The position numbers were made by a program, and so were the translations under genes. DNA of 64,000 nucleotides from Streptomyces sp. cf386 (lineage in GTDB: Bacteria > Actinomycetota > Actinomycetes > Streptomycetales > Streptomycetaceae). The DNA is taken from positions 716,965 through 780,964 of the forward strand of contig NZ_FNHV01000002.1 of assembly GCF_900103585.1 (NCBI RefSeq). Direction: 5' to 3'. The notes below the pieces were generated by a model that worked only from the letters and a program-made list of their open reading frames with translations, had not been told where the DNA came from and searched no databases. This document shows, one piece after another, positions 1 through 9,338 of this stretch; the stretch's first letter is position 1; the number at the start of each line of letters is the position of its first letter.

Positions 1-948
1 AACGACGCCCTCGCGTTCATCAGCAGCAACGCCCTCACCCTCGGCCAGGCGGCCCTGGCCCTGCACGAACTGCGCGGGCTCGTCGCCGCCACCCAGGTCG
101 TCGCCGCCCTCTCCCTGCTCGCCGTGGACGGTTCCCACGAGGCGTACGCCGCTCCCGTGCACACCGCCCGACCGCACCGGGGCAGCACCGAGGTCGCCCG
201 CCGCATGCGGGAGCTGATCGGCGCCGAGGACCGGCCCACCCCGCCGCTGGGCCGCATCCAGGACCCGTACGGCTTCCGCTGTCTGCCCCAGATCCACGGC
301 CCCGCGCACGACGCCGCCGACGCCCTGGAGGAGGTGCTCGCGGTGGAGATCAACGCCGCCGCCGAGAACCCCCTCATCTCCCCCGCGGACATGGCCGCCT
401 ACCACCACGGAGGCTTCTACCAGGCCCAACTGGCCCTCGCCCTGGACCACTTCCGGCTGGCGCTGACCCAGGTGGCCCGGCTGTCCACATCCCGGCTCTC
501 CACCCTGAACGAGCCCGCCTACACCCGCCTGAAGCCCTTCCTCGCCGACCACGAGGCCGCCTCGTCCGGGGTGATGATCCTGGAGTACGCAGCCGCGGCC
601 GCCCTCGGTGACCTGCGTGCCTTCTCCGCTCCCGCCTCGCTCGGCCACGCTGTACTCTCCCGGGGCGTGGAGGAGCAGGCCAGCTTCGCCTCGCTCGCCG
701 CGCGGCAGACACTGCGCGCGTGCGGCGCGTACCGTCTCGTCGTCGGCTGCGAACTCGTCGCCGCGGTACGGGCGTTGCGTCTGCGTGGCCTCAGGCCCGA
801 CCCTGAGCTTCCGGCGGGGCGGGCGATGGAGCTGGCCGAGTCGGTGCTCGACGACGACCCGGCCGACCGGCCGCTCACCGATGACGTGACGGCGGCGGCC
901 GCACTGCTGGACCGGTTCACGGAGATCTGGAGGGGGAGCGCCGCATGA
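1..948 (+). CDS. Aromatic amino acid ammonia-lyase (HAL/PAL family), 3' part
   Basis: The frame is open from base 1, so about 315 C-terminal residues are present and the start and the MIO-forming Ala-Ser-Gly lie upstream of the window. Family signatures seen are GSHEAY, QDPYGFRCLPQIHG and EINAAAENPLIS, matching the central block of histidine/phenylalanine ammonia-lyases (amino acid to aryl-acrylate plus ammonia). The next block departs from true histidine ammonia-lyase: the usual SERR-like stretch reads STSRLSTLNEP. The stop overlaps the start of the RpiR-type gene (ATGA at 945-948), so the two are translationally coupled. hutU lies 5.5 kb away, so histidine is a possible substrate, but a specialised aromatic lyase fits as well. 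Family is secure, substrate is not. Confidence 0.85.
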   Translation, partial: NDALAFISSNALTLGQAALALHELRGLVAATQVVAALSLLAVDGSHEAYAAPVHTARPHRGSTEVARRMRELIGAEDRPTPPLGRIQDPYGFRCLPQIHGPAHDAADALEEVLAVEINAAAENPLISPADMAAYHHGGFYQAQLALALDHFRLALTQVARLSTSRLSTLNEPAYTRLKPFLADHEAASSGVMILEYAAAAALGDLRAFSAPASLGHAVLSRGVEEQASFASLAARQTLRACGAYRLVVGCELVAAVRALRLRGLRPDPELPAGRAMELAESVLDDDPADRPLTDDVTAAAALLDRFTEIWRGSAA

Positions 949-1805
949 GTGCGGACAGGACCACGAACGGGACGGACAGCCCCGCCGCGCGACTTCAGGC
1001 GCTCTTCGAGGGGCACCGGCTCACGCCGACCCAGCGCCGCATCGCGCACAGCATGGTGCGGCGGGCCGCCGACGTGCCGTTCCTGTCCAGCGTGGAGCTG
1101 GCCGAGCTGGCCGGGGTCAGCCAGCCGTCGGTGACCCGCTTCGCCGTCGCCCTCGGCTTCGACGGCTACCCGGCGCTGCGCAGGCATCTGCGCGAGGTCG
1201 CGCCCGTGGAGTCGGCGGTCGACGCCGGTTCGTACAACGAGTACCAGCAGGCCGTCGAGGCCGAGATCGAGAACCTCAAGCACCTGGCCGAGGTGCTGGC
1301 CGACCCGCGCCCGGTGCAGAAGGCGGGGCGCCTGCTCTCGGCCTCGCGCCCGCTGCCGGTGCTCGGCCTGCGCGCCGCCGCCTCCCAGGCGTACGGCTTC
1401 GCCTACTTCGCCGCCAAGGTCCATCCGGACGTACGGCTGCTGCACGAGGGCGGCACGATGATCCACGACCGTATCGACGCCGCCGTACGGGCCGGCGCGA
1501 CGGCTCTGCTGTGCTTCGCGCTGCCCCGGCATCCGCGCGAGGTCGTGGACACCCTCGCCTATGCCAAGGAGGCCGGGCTGACCGTGGTGACGGTGGCGGA
1601 CTCCGCCTTCGCGCCGGTCGCCAAGGTCTCCGACCTGCTGCTGCCCGCCGCCGTCGGCACGGGCCTCGCCTTCGACACGGCCTGTGCGCCGATGCTGCTG
1701 GGCCGGGTCCTGCTGGAGGCGATGTGCGACGACCTGCCGGACGCGCAGGCGCGGCTGGAGGAGTTCGACGCGCGGGCGATGGCGCGGGGGTTGTTCGTCG
1801 AGTGA
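945..1805 (+). CDS. MurR/RpiR-family transcriptional regulator (HTH_6 + SIS)
   Basis: A 286-residue cytoplasmic regulator. An N-terminal helix-turn-helix of the RpiR type spans about residues 10-85 (core LAELAGVSQPSVTRFAVALG), followed by a SIS phosphosugar-binding fold at about 120-265. The length is normal for the family. The ATG overlaps the stop of the upstream ammonia-lyase gene. RpiR proteins usually sense phosphorylated sugars, so pairing with an amino acid lyase is unusual; similar genes in actinobacteria sit beside amino acid catabolic genes and may sense another ligand. Regulation of the lyase operon is inferred from the overlap only. Confidence 0.88.
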   Translation: MSADRTTNGTDSPAARLQALFEGHRLTPTQRRIAHSMVRRAADVPFLSSVELAELAGVSQPSVTRFAVALGFDGYPALRRHLREVAPVESAVDAGSYNEYQQAVEAEIENLKHLAEVLADPRPVQKAGRLLSASRPLPVLGLRAAASQAYGFAYFAAKVHPDVRLLHEGGTMIHDRIDAAVRAGATALLCFALPRHPREVVDTLAYAKEAGLTVVTVADSAFAPVAKVSDLLLPAAVGTGLAFDTACAPMLLGRVLLEAMCDDLPDAQARLEEFDARAMARGLFVE

Positions 1806-1869
1806 CCTCAGCCGAGTGACCTCAGCTGAGTGACCTCAGTCGATGACCTCAATCGAATGACCTCATGAC
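1802..1869. repeat. Imperfect 13-14 bp tandem repeat
   Basis: About five head-to-tail copies of a unit close to GTGACCTCAGCCGA begin at 1802, 1816, 1830, 1844 and 1857. The first copy contains the stop codon of the RpiR gene, so the array looks like repeated duplication of the gene's 3' end. Each unit carries a TGA. No hairpin is predicted. Confidence 0.8.
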
Positions 1870-1957
1870 GTCCGAGTGAGTTCTTAAGGCTCGTCTCACG
1901 TTGGCTGGCTAGCGTGCGCGCACAGCATCTGGACAGACAGGGGACGGGAGGCCGGAC

Positions 1958-2545
1958 GTGGTGCGCGCAGGAGGGCAGGGGCTGGCTCGGGTGGCCGTCG
2001 TCGTACGGGCCGGGTCGGCGCCGTTGTGGTGGCTCGGGGTGTTCGCGGCGGGCATCGGGGTGCTGGTGCCGGGGCTGACGGGGCGCCGGATCGGGGTGCT
2101 GGCCGGGGCGGCGCTCTTCATCGTCGCGACGGCCTTGGTCGCGTACGCCCGACGCAAGCGCTACACCGTCCTGACCCGCTCGGCCGCCCGAGCCGGCAAG
2201 CACGACGTGCTCCAGGACCGGGCGGTGGCCGTGCGCAACTGGCGCCGGGGTCACCGCTGGTGGCTGCTGCTGGCGTTCCTCGCCGCGCTGGGCAGCGCGT
2301 TCGCCGTGCCCGCGGCGGGCGGGATGCTGCTCGCGGGGTGCGGGGCGGGGCTGCGGCTCAAGGCCGCGTGGCTCGGGCGTCGGGAGCGGGACGGGAACGC
2401 CCTGCTGTGGGTGCGGGTCGACTGGCTCGACGGGCGGGGCGGCCGCCCTGCGGGCAAGGCCGTGAAGGCCTACCGCAGTACGGGTATCGCCGCGGGCGAC
2501 GCGGCCCCGGGCGGGGCCCGCCGTCGCACCGCGGCGCTCGTGTAG
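1958..2545 (+). CDS. Small integral membrane protein, function unknown
   Basis: A 195-residue protein with about four hydrophobic segments (roughly 20-40, 44-64, 96-112 and 114-132) and basic loops (ARRKRY, NWRRGHRW). The GTG start at 1958 is chosen because GGGAGG lies 6-7 bases upstream. The Arg-rich C-terminal tail (about 140-195) should be cytoplasmic. I do not recognise the family. It is transcribed towards the roadblock cluster and ends 24 bp from that cluster's last stop, so the two are convergent. Neighbours suggest no function. Confidence 0.65.
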   Translation: MVRAGGQGLARVAVVVRAGSAPLWWLGVFAAGIGVLVPGLTGRRIGVLAGAALFIVATALVAYARRKRYTVLTRSAARAGKHDVLQDRAVAVRNWRRGHRWWLLLAFLAALGSAFAVPAAGGMLLAGCGAGLRLKAAWLGRRERDGNALLWVRVDWLDGRGGRPAGKAVKAYRSTGIAAGDAAPGGARRRTAALV

Positions 2546-2569
2546 CTCAGTCCTCGCGGACGGTCCGGA

Positions 2570-2944
2570 TCAGACCTCCAGGTCCTCCTCGATCTTCTTC
2601 AACTGGTGCCGGGCCATCGCCAGGTTCGCCCGCTTGGAGTCGAGCACCAGGTACAGGAAGAGCCCGTTGCCTCCGCGTCCTGCGATCAGCCGGATCAGGT
2701 GGTACTGGTCGGTGAGGGTGATCAGGATGTCCTCGATGCCGCCCTTGAGGCCGAGGTGCTCCATCGTGCGCATCTTGGCGCGGACGACGTCCGTGTTCCC
2801 GGCGGCGGCGACATTGAGGTCGAAGCTCTTGCTGCCGCCGAGCGTGCCGAGCGCCATCCCGCTGGTGTAGTCGACGAGCGCGACTCCGGTCGCGCCCTCG
2901 ATCGAGGCGAGGCATTCCTTCAGCGTGGTCTCGGTGTTGGCCAT
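2570..2944 (-). CDS. Roadblock/LC7-type small protein A
   Basis: A 124-residue soluble alpha/beta protein. It shows the roadblock pattern: an N-terminal helix, then TGVALVDYTSGMALGTLGG, a long helix (about 45-65) and paired strands ending in FLYLVLDSKRANLAMARHQL. Roadblock proteins form dimers that regulate small GTPases or serve as assembly platforms. The ATG at 2944 is chosen over an upstream TTG because AGAGG lies 9-10 bases before it, inside the end of the preceding gene. It is the last gene of a four-gene minus-strand cluster and clearly related to the first one (4336-4737). No GTPase or kinase gene is adjacent, unlike Streptomyces conservons. Confidence 0.8.
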   Translation of the reverse strand: MANTETTLKECLASIEGATGVALVDYTSGMALGTLGGSKSFDLNVAAAGNTDVVRAKMRTMEHLGLKGGIEDILITLTDQYHLIRLIAGRGGNGLFLYLVLDSKRANLAMARHQLKKIEEDLEV

Positions 2945-2958
2945 GACGTGTGTTCCTC

Positions 2959-3468
2959 TCAACTCTCGGTAGTGGTACGCGCGTTGGCGGTGGTGCGTGC
3001 GGTACGCGCGTTTCTCGTCCGGGTGGGCATGGGTTTGGCGGGCTCCTTGGCGGAGCTCTTGGCGGAGCTCTTGGCAGGGCTCCTGCGCGGAGGCGTCGCT
3101 TCCGCGTCGACGAGCTCTCCGATGCGGGCACCGGCGCGGCGGCCCTCCAGGTGGAGCCGGCCGACGTTGACGCCGTCCTCGGCGAGCAGCGTCAGCACGG
3201 CGGTACGGCCCGCCGCGTACGTCGCCACATAGCCGTCCGCCCCGCGCACCAGCAGTTCGCGGAAGTCGCCCCGTCCGGTCGCGTCCGTCACCCGCACCGC
3301 GACGCCGAGCGCGGCGGCGGTCAGGGCGGCGAGGCCGTCCGGTTCGATGCCGGGGGTGTCGTGGGCGAGGACGAGGCCGTCCACGCCGGCCGCGAGCGCT
3401 CCGGTCAGCTGGGGCACGCGGGCTCTGAGCCGACGGAACTCGTCGAGTATCGGGGCCTCGGCCGCCAT
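2959..3468 (-). CDS. Roadblock/LC7-domain protein with Ala/Lys-rich tail
   Basis: A 169-residue protein. Residues 1-120 fit the longer roadblock/LC7 fold: VPQLTGALAAGVDGLVLAHD, then a helix and TAVLTLLAEDGVNVGRLHLEGRRAG. Residues 120-169 are low complexity with a KSSAKSSAKEPAKP segment, encoded by a short direct repeat at about 3048-3080, and then a run of Thr, Arg and Ala. The ATG at 3468 has AGGAG at good spacing; an upstream in-frame extension to 3567 is open but has no ribosome site. Its stop lies 15 bp before the next ATG (2944). It is probably a partner of the two short roadblock proteins; the basic tail could bind nucleic acid or membrane (inference). Confidence 0.75.
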   Translation of the reverse strand: MAAEAPILDEFRRLRARVPQLTGALAAGVDGLVLAHDTPGIEPDGLAALTAAALGVAVRVTDATGRGDFRELLVRGADGYVATYAAGRTAVLTLLAEDGVNVGRLHLEGRRAGARIGELVDAEATPPRRSPAKSSAKSSAKEPAKPMPTRTRNARTARTTANARTTTES

Positions 3469-3547
3469 CAGGTTTCTCCTCTCGGCGCGGGACCGCTGCG
3501 GTGGGCGAGGCACCCCGGCCGGCTCACGGTCCTCGAAGGGTTTGCGG

Positions 3548-4339
3548 TCAAAGGGCCTCCAGCGCATCCCTGACCCTCTTCAGCAGCGCGACGTAGGGAT
3601 CGGCGGCGGCGTCGTCGGGCGGGGGGTCGGGGGCGGGCGGCGCCTGCGGGGACACGAGCCCCGCTGCGGCCAGCCGCCGTAGGTGCACGAGCGTGTGGAA
3701 CGCCGGTCTGCCCAGCTCCCGCGCGATGTCCGCGGCCCTGCGCACACCGTCCACCTGGGCCAGTACTGCGGCCTGCCGGGACGGGACCGCGGGCGCCGCG
3801 ACCGGATCGGCCCGGATCAGGGGCGCGGTGTCGGTCGCCGGGTCGGGCCAGATGCGGCGCAGCAGGGTGCGACGGCGCAGTGTCTCGCGCTCCAGGTCGG
3901 CGACCGGCACGGGATGCACGGAGGCGAGCCAGTGCGCGGTGCCGTAGCGGAAGCGGCCGGGCGTGCTGCTGGGTGCGAGGGCGAAGTACGCGGCGTCGTA
4001 CACCGCGCTCACCTGGGCCAGCTCCAGCGCGCCCGGCGTGACGCCGTGCCGCAGGAGCCGCTCCTCGTCGGCACTGTCCTCGACGTCCTGCCAGGCCTCG
4101 GCGTCGAGGGCGCCGTGGGCTGTGAGGAGCAGGCCGAGGCTGGGGGCGAGCGGGCTCTCGGCGTGCACCACCCGGCCCTCGGCGAGGTGGAGCGTGCCGT
4201 GCTCGCGGTCCAGTACTCCGGTGGCCCGCTCCTCCGCGAGCCGGGTCAGCATCGGGGAGACGCCGCCCCCGGCCTGCTTGAGGGCCGCCTGCCGGTCCCG
4301 GACCGGCAGCTGCGGCGGCGGGGTGTCGATCACGGTCAT
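3548..4339 (-). CDS. PATAN/DUF4388-like N-domain protein, putative regulator
   Basis: A 263-residue soluble protein. Residues about 28-90 (LTRLAEERATGVLDREHG, then GRVVHAESPLAPSLGLLL) resemble PATAN/DUF4388 domains, which are found with two-component and roadblock proteins in bacterial polarity and gliding systems. Residues about 185-235 look like a winged-helix segment (AAVLAQVDGVRRAADIARELG, HTLVHLRRLAAAGLV). A Pro/Asp-rich linker precedes a short terminal helix. The ATG at 4339 overlaps the preceding stop (ATGA), so it is coupled to the roadblock gene upstream. Domain assignment is by pattern only; a role as output or scaffold for the roadblock proteins is inference. Confidence 0.7.
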   Translation of the reverse strand: MTVIDTPPPQLPVRDRQAALKQAGGGVSPMLTRLAEERATGVLDREHGTLHLAEGRVVHAESPLAPSLGLLLTAHGALDAEAWQDVEDSADEERLLRHGVTPGALELAQVSAVYDAAYFALAPSSTPGRFRYGTAHWLASVHPVPVADLERETLRRRTLLRRIWPDPATDTAPLIRADPVAAPAVPSRQAAVLAQVDGVRRAADIARELGRPAFHTLVHLRRLAAAGLVSPQAPPAPDPPPDDAAADPYVALLKRVRDALEAL

Positions 4340-4737
4340 CCCAGCACCAGCCGTTCGGCCATCTCGCCGAGCCGGATGCGGGCGAGCGCGAGATTGCCGT
4401 CCGCCCTGGCCAGCCACAGGTACAGGAACACGCTGCTGTCGAAGGACGTCGGCACGAACCGCAGCACGTGGTAGCTGTCCCGGTTGCTGAGGATCAGGTC
4501 CTCGACGGGCGGATCCGCGTCGTCGGAGCCGTCGGCGTCGTCGGCGGGCCCGAACGCGTGCTGCTCGGCGGCCAGCCGGGCCAGCTCGGCCGCCTCGGCC
4601 GCCGCCGTCTCGTGATCGCCGCCCGGAGGATCGCCCACGGTGCCCAGGGCCAGTCCGCTGGTCCAGTCGACCAGCGCGGCGCCCCGCGCACCGGGCAGCC
4701 GCATCGTCTCCAGCAAGCACTCGTCGATTCCGGGCAC
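4336..4737 (-). CDS. Roadblock/LC7-type small protein B
   Basis: First gene of the four-gene minus-strand cluster, 133 residues, starting at a GTG (4737) with GGGAGGGGAG upstream. It aligns by eye with protein A (2570-2944): GARGAALVDWTSGLALGTVGD matches TGVALVDYTSGMALGTLGG, and the C-termini FLYLWLARADGNLALARIRL and FLYLVLDSKRANLAMARHQL match. An acidic insert (about 60-80, Asp-rich) separates the halves. The two are paralogues that may heterodimerise. Translation is coupled to the PATAN-like gene by ATGA. Confidence 0.78.
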   Translation of the reverse strand: MPGIDECLLETMRLPGARGAALVDWTSGLALGTVGDPPGGDHETAAAEAAELARLAAEQHAFGPADDADGSDDADPPVEDLILSNRDSYHVLRFVPTSFDSSVFLYLWLARADGNLALARIRLGEMAERLVLG

Positions 4738-4918
4738 CGTCGCTCCCCTCCCGCCTGGGGTCCGGCTGAGTGACGGCCAAACTACGCAACGTGTGTGCGG
4801 CGAGTGAGCGTTCGGGCATTTTCCAGTGGAACATGCGCCGAGTGACTAGGGTGGGTCAACTGACCCTGTTTTCGCGTGACTTGATCGCGTATGGAGTACT
4901 GCTGCCGTCTGGCCTACG

Positions 4919-6331
4919 TCAACGGCGCTTCGGCGCGGGCAGGGTGGTGAGCGAGGCCGCGTGCGCCCCTCCTGATTCGGCCACGATCTCGTCGAGCGAC
5001 TGCGGCTCCCGCACGGTCGCGAAGGCGACGCCCCCGGCACCGTCCGGCACGAAGCCGTAAACGCCGGGCCGGGCAAGGGAGTTGTAGGCGTAGTGATGTG
5101 CGAAGTAGTACGCCCCCGTGTCCAGTGCCGCCGCGTAGTCCCCCTGCTCCAGCAGCGGCAGGGCGGCCCCCTCGGCCAGCAGATCGCCCGAGAAGCAGGC
5201 CGGCCCGGCCACGTCCTGCACCACGGCCGGACCCTCCTTCGCGCGCCCCTTGCCGTCGTACGCCGCGATCCGCAGCGGCCAGCTCCCCGGCACGTACACC
5301 GTCCGCGTCGCGACCTGCACGCCCGCGTGCGTCACCGCCACCGGCCGCCCGCCCGCGCTCTTCGCGTACTCGACCCGCGTCACGATCGTCCCGTGCTTGG
5401 CCAGCAGCGACCGCCCGAACTCGGTGACCAGCCCGTACCGCCCGTCGAACAGTCCCGGCACCGCCTCGCTCAGCAGCCGCGCGTACTGCGCGTACGTCGG
5501 CGTGGTCGCGTCCGACGCGAAGTTCACCGGCAGCCCGCCGCCGATGTCGAGCGTGTCGATCTGCCGCCGTCCGATCCGCCGGTTGATCTCCTCGGCGAGC
5601 GCGTACGTCTGGGCCACCCCCTGCGTCATGAGCGACAGCGGGATGCCCTGCGAGCCGGTGTGCGCATGCAGCCGGGTCAGCCACGGCCGGTCCTGATAAG
5701 CCCGTACGACCCACTCCCGCGCCCCCTCGTCGCGCAGCGCCACCCCGAACTTCGATGTCGCCGTGGCCGTGGACGTCGCCTCGATGGAACCCCCGCCGAC
5801 CTGCGGATTCACCCGGATCCCGAGCGGGGAGCGGCTGGCGGCCGACCTCATCAGAGCGTCGATGCGGTCCAGCTCCTGCGGGTTGTCCGCGTTGACGGCG
5901 ATGCCCAGCGCCAGCGCCTCGCGCAGCTCGGCCGGCGTCTTCGCGGGCGAGTCCAGCACCGTCGCCTCCGGGCGCAGCCCCGCCGTCCGCGCCAGCGCCA
6001 GCTCACCCGGGCTGGCCACCTCCGCGCCGATGCCCTCCTCGCGCAGCAGCCGCAGCACCGGCACCAGCGGGGTCGCCTTCACCGCGAAGGCGTGCAGCAC
6101 CGGCGTGCCCGGCGCCACCACCGCGTCGAACGCCGCCCGCAGCGCCGCCGCGGACTCCCGGATGCCGGTCACGTCGAGCAGCCCGACGATGGGGGCGGCG
6201 GGCCCGAGCAGCCCCTGCTCCACGGCGGCCCGCACCGCGTCGTCGCGCCGGGCGGCCCGGTCGGCGTCCCATGCCGGAATCTCGATTCCGTTGCCCACAA
6301 CATCCCCCGTCATGTCCTTGTACGAGCCCAT
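4919..6331 (-). CDS. PLP-dependent decarboxylase, diaminopimelate decarboxylase-like (fold type III)
   Basis: About 470 residues, an alanine-racemase-type barrel plus C-terminal beta domain. Seen: the PLP lysine in HAFAVKATP (about residue 84), the HAHTGSQG motif, the phosphate-binding DIGGGLPV loop, a GPACFSGDLL motif supplying the cross-active-site Cys/Asp, and GAYYFAHHYAYN near the end. The usual EPGR is EFGR here. Diaminopimelate decarboxylase makes lysine, but no lysine gene is nearby and Streptomyces lysA normally sits elsewhere, so this is probably a paralogue acting on another amino acid. It is divergent from hutU across about 130 bp. ATG 6331 is chosen; ATG 6313 is possible. Neither has an ideal ribosome site. 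Confidence 0.8.
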   Translation of the reverse strand: MGSYKDMTGDVVGNGIEIPAWDADRAARRDDAVRAAVEQGLLGPAAPIVGLLDVTGIRESAAALRAAFDAVVAPGTPVLHAFAVKATPLVPVLRLLREEGIGAEVASPGELALARTAGLRPEATVLDSPAKTPAELREALALGIAVNADNPQELDRIDALMRSAASRSPLGIRVNPQVGGGSIEATSTATATSKFGVALRDEGAREWVVRAYQDRPWLTRLHAHTGSQGIPLSLMTQGVAQTYALAEEINRRIGRRQIDTLDIGGGLPVNFASDATTPTYAQYARLLSEAVPGLFDGRYGLVTEFGRSLLAKHGTIVTRVEYAKSAGGRPVAVTHAGVQVATRTVYVPGSWPLRIAAYDGKGRAKEGPAVVQDVAGPACFSGDLLAEGAALPLLEQGDYAAALDTGAYYFAHHYAYNSLARPGVYGFVPDGAGGVAFATVREPQSLDEIVAESGGAHAASLTTLPAPKRR

Positions 6332-6369
6332 GCATCCAGCCAAACACCCGGGACGCGCCGGCGCTGGCG

Positions 6370-6410
6370 CACGAATGTATTGACTAGTTCTATTCAGGAA
6401 GCCAGGATGT
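6370..6410. promoter_or_regulatory. AT-rich divergent promoter region upstream of hutU
   Basis: The 128-bp gap between the decarboxylase and hutU holds an AT-rich island (about 6374-6400) with TTGACT at 6380-6385 and short inverted elements around CTAGTTCTATTCAG. It is the only place where promoters for both divergent genes can lie, so an operator for hut control is likely here. No specific regulator site is recognised. Confidence 0.4.
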
Positions 6411-6459
6411 GAATATCCACCTCAACAGTTCGCAGTCACAGTCCGCTGGGAGGCAGACC

Positions 6460-8120
<1,661 letters not shown>

Positions 8121-8124
<4 letters not shown>

Positions 8125-9338
8125 CCTTCCACAGCATGTGGGCGGAGCTGCTGCCGATCGGCCGCAGCTCCGCCTCCGGCGGCTACCGCCGCTTCGCCTG
8201 GACCGGAGCCGACTCCGACTGCCGGGCCTGGTTCAAGGAGCAGGCCGAGAGCCGGGGGCTTGACTACGAGGTCGACCGGAACGGGAACCAGTGGGCCTGG
8301 CTCGGGGACCCCGCCGCCGGGGACGCCGTCGTCACCGGGTCGCATCTCGACTCCGTGCCGGACGGAGGTGCCTTCGACGGGCCCCTCGGTGTCGTCTCCT
8401 CCTTCGCCGCCCTCGATGAGCTGCGCAGCCGGGGTGTCGGCTTCACCAAGCCCCTCGCCATCGTCAACTTCGGCGATGAGGAGGGCGCCCGGTTCGGGCT
8501 CGCCTGTGTCGGGTCGCGGCTCACCGCCGGGCAGCTCACCGTCGAGGGCGCGCACAGGCTGACCGACGGGGACGGGGTCAGCCTGCCCCGGGCCATGGAG
8601 GCCGCCGGGTACGACCCCGACACCATCGGCGCCGACCCCGAGCGGCTCGCGCGCATCGGTGCCTTCGTCGAACTGCATGTAGAGCAGGGTCGGGCCCTCG
8701 ACCTGTCCGGCGACCGGGTCGGCCTCGCCAGCGCGATCTGGCCGCACGGCCGGTGGCGGTTCGACTTCCGGGGCGAGGCCAACCACGCGGGGACCACCCG
8801 GCTCGTGGACCGGCGCGACCCCATGCTGACGTACGCCGAGACCGTGCTCGCCGCCCGCCGGGAGGCCGGACTCGCCGGTGCCGTCGCCACCTTCGGCAAG
8901 ATCGCCGTCGAGCCGAACGGCGTCAACGCCATCCCCTCCTTCGTGCGCGGCTGGCTCGACTCCCGTGCCGAGGACCAGGCGAGCCTCGACCGCGTCGTCG
9001 GCGGCGTCGAGAAGGCGGCGCGGGAGTACGCGCAGGCCCACGGCATCGACCTCGACGTCGTCCGCGAGTCCTTCACGCCCGTCGTCGAGTTCGACCACGC
9101 CCTGCGTGACGAACTGGGCCGCATCCTGGGCAAGGACACCGACCTCACCGTCCCCGTCCTGGGTACCGGCGCCGGACACGACGCCGGAATCCTGTCCGGG
9201 AGCATCCCGACCGCCATGCTGTTCGTACGCAACCCCACGGGCGTCTCGCATTCCCCGGCAGAGTTCGCCGCCGAGGACGACTGCGTGGCCGGGGTGCTCG
9301 CACTCGCCGACGTACTGGAAGGGCTGGCCTGCAGGTGA
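8121..9338 (+). CDS. M20-family amidohydrolase (annotated class: allantoate amidohydrolase), probable N-formylglutamate hydrolase
   Basis: A 405-residue M20/M28 peptidase-fold metalloenzyme of the allantoate amidohydrolase/N-carbamoylase group. Metal-site motifs are visible: [18 protein letters not shown] (His75, Asp86), [11 protein letters not shown] (about 119-129), VELHVEQG, a dimerisation domain with GEANHAGTT, and a terminal SHSPAEF histidine. It overlaps hutU and hutF by 4 bases on each side, so it is made with the histidine enzymes. Streptomyces use the formimidoylglutamate to formylglutamate route, and no HutG deformylase lies here. The position argues that this enzyme removes the formyl group (inference); allantoate chemistry would make no sense in this operon. 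Confidence 0.88.

Noticed and set aside
2959..3567. 33-residue N-terminal extension of the long roadblock protein
   Set aside because: Pro/Arg-rich, without a ribosome site, while AGGAG sits before ATG 3468.
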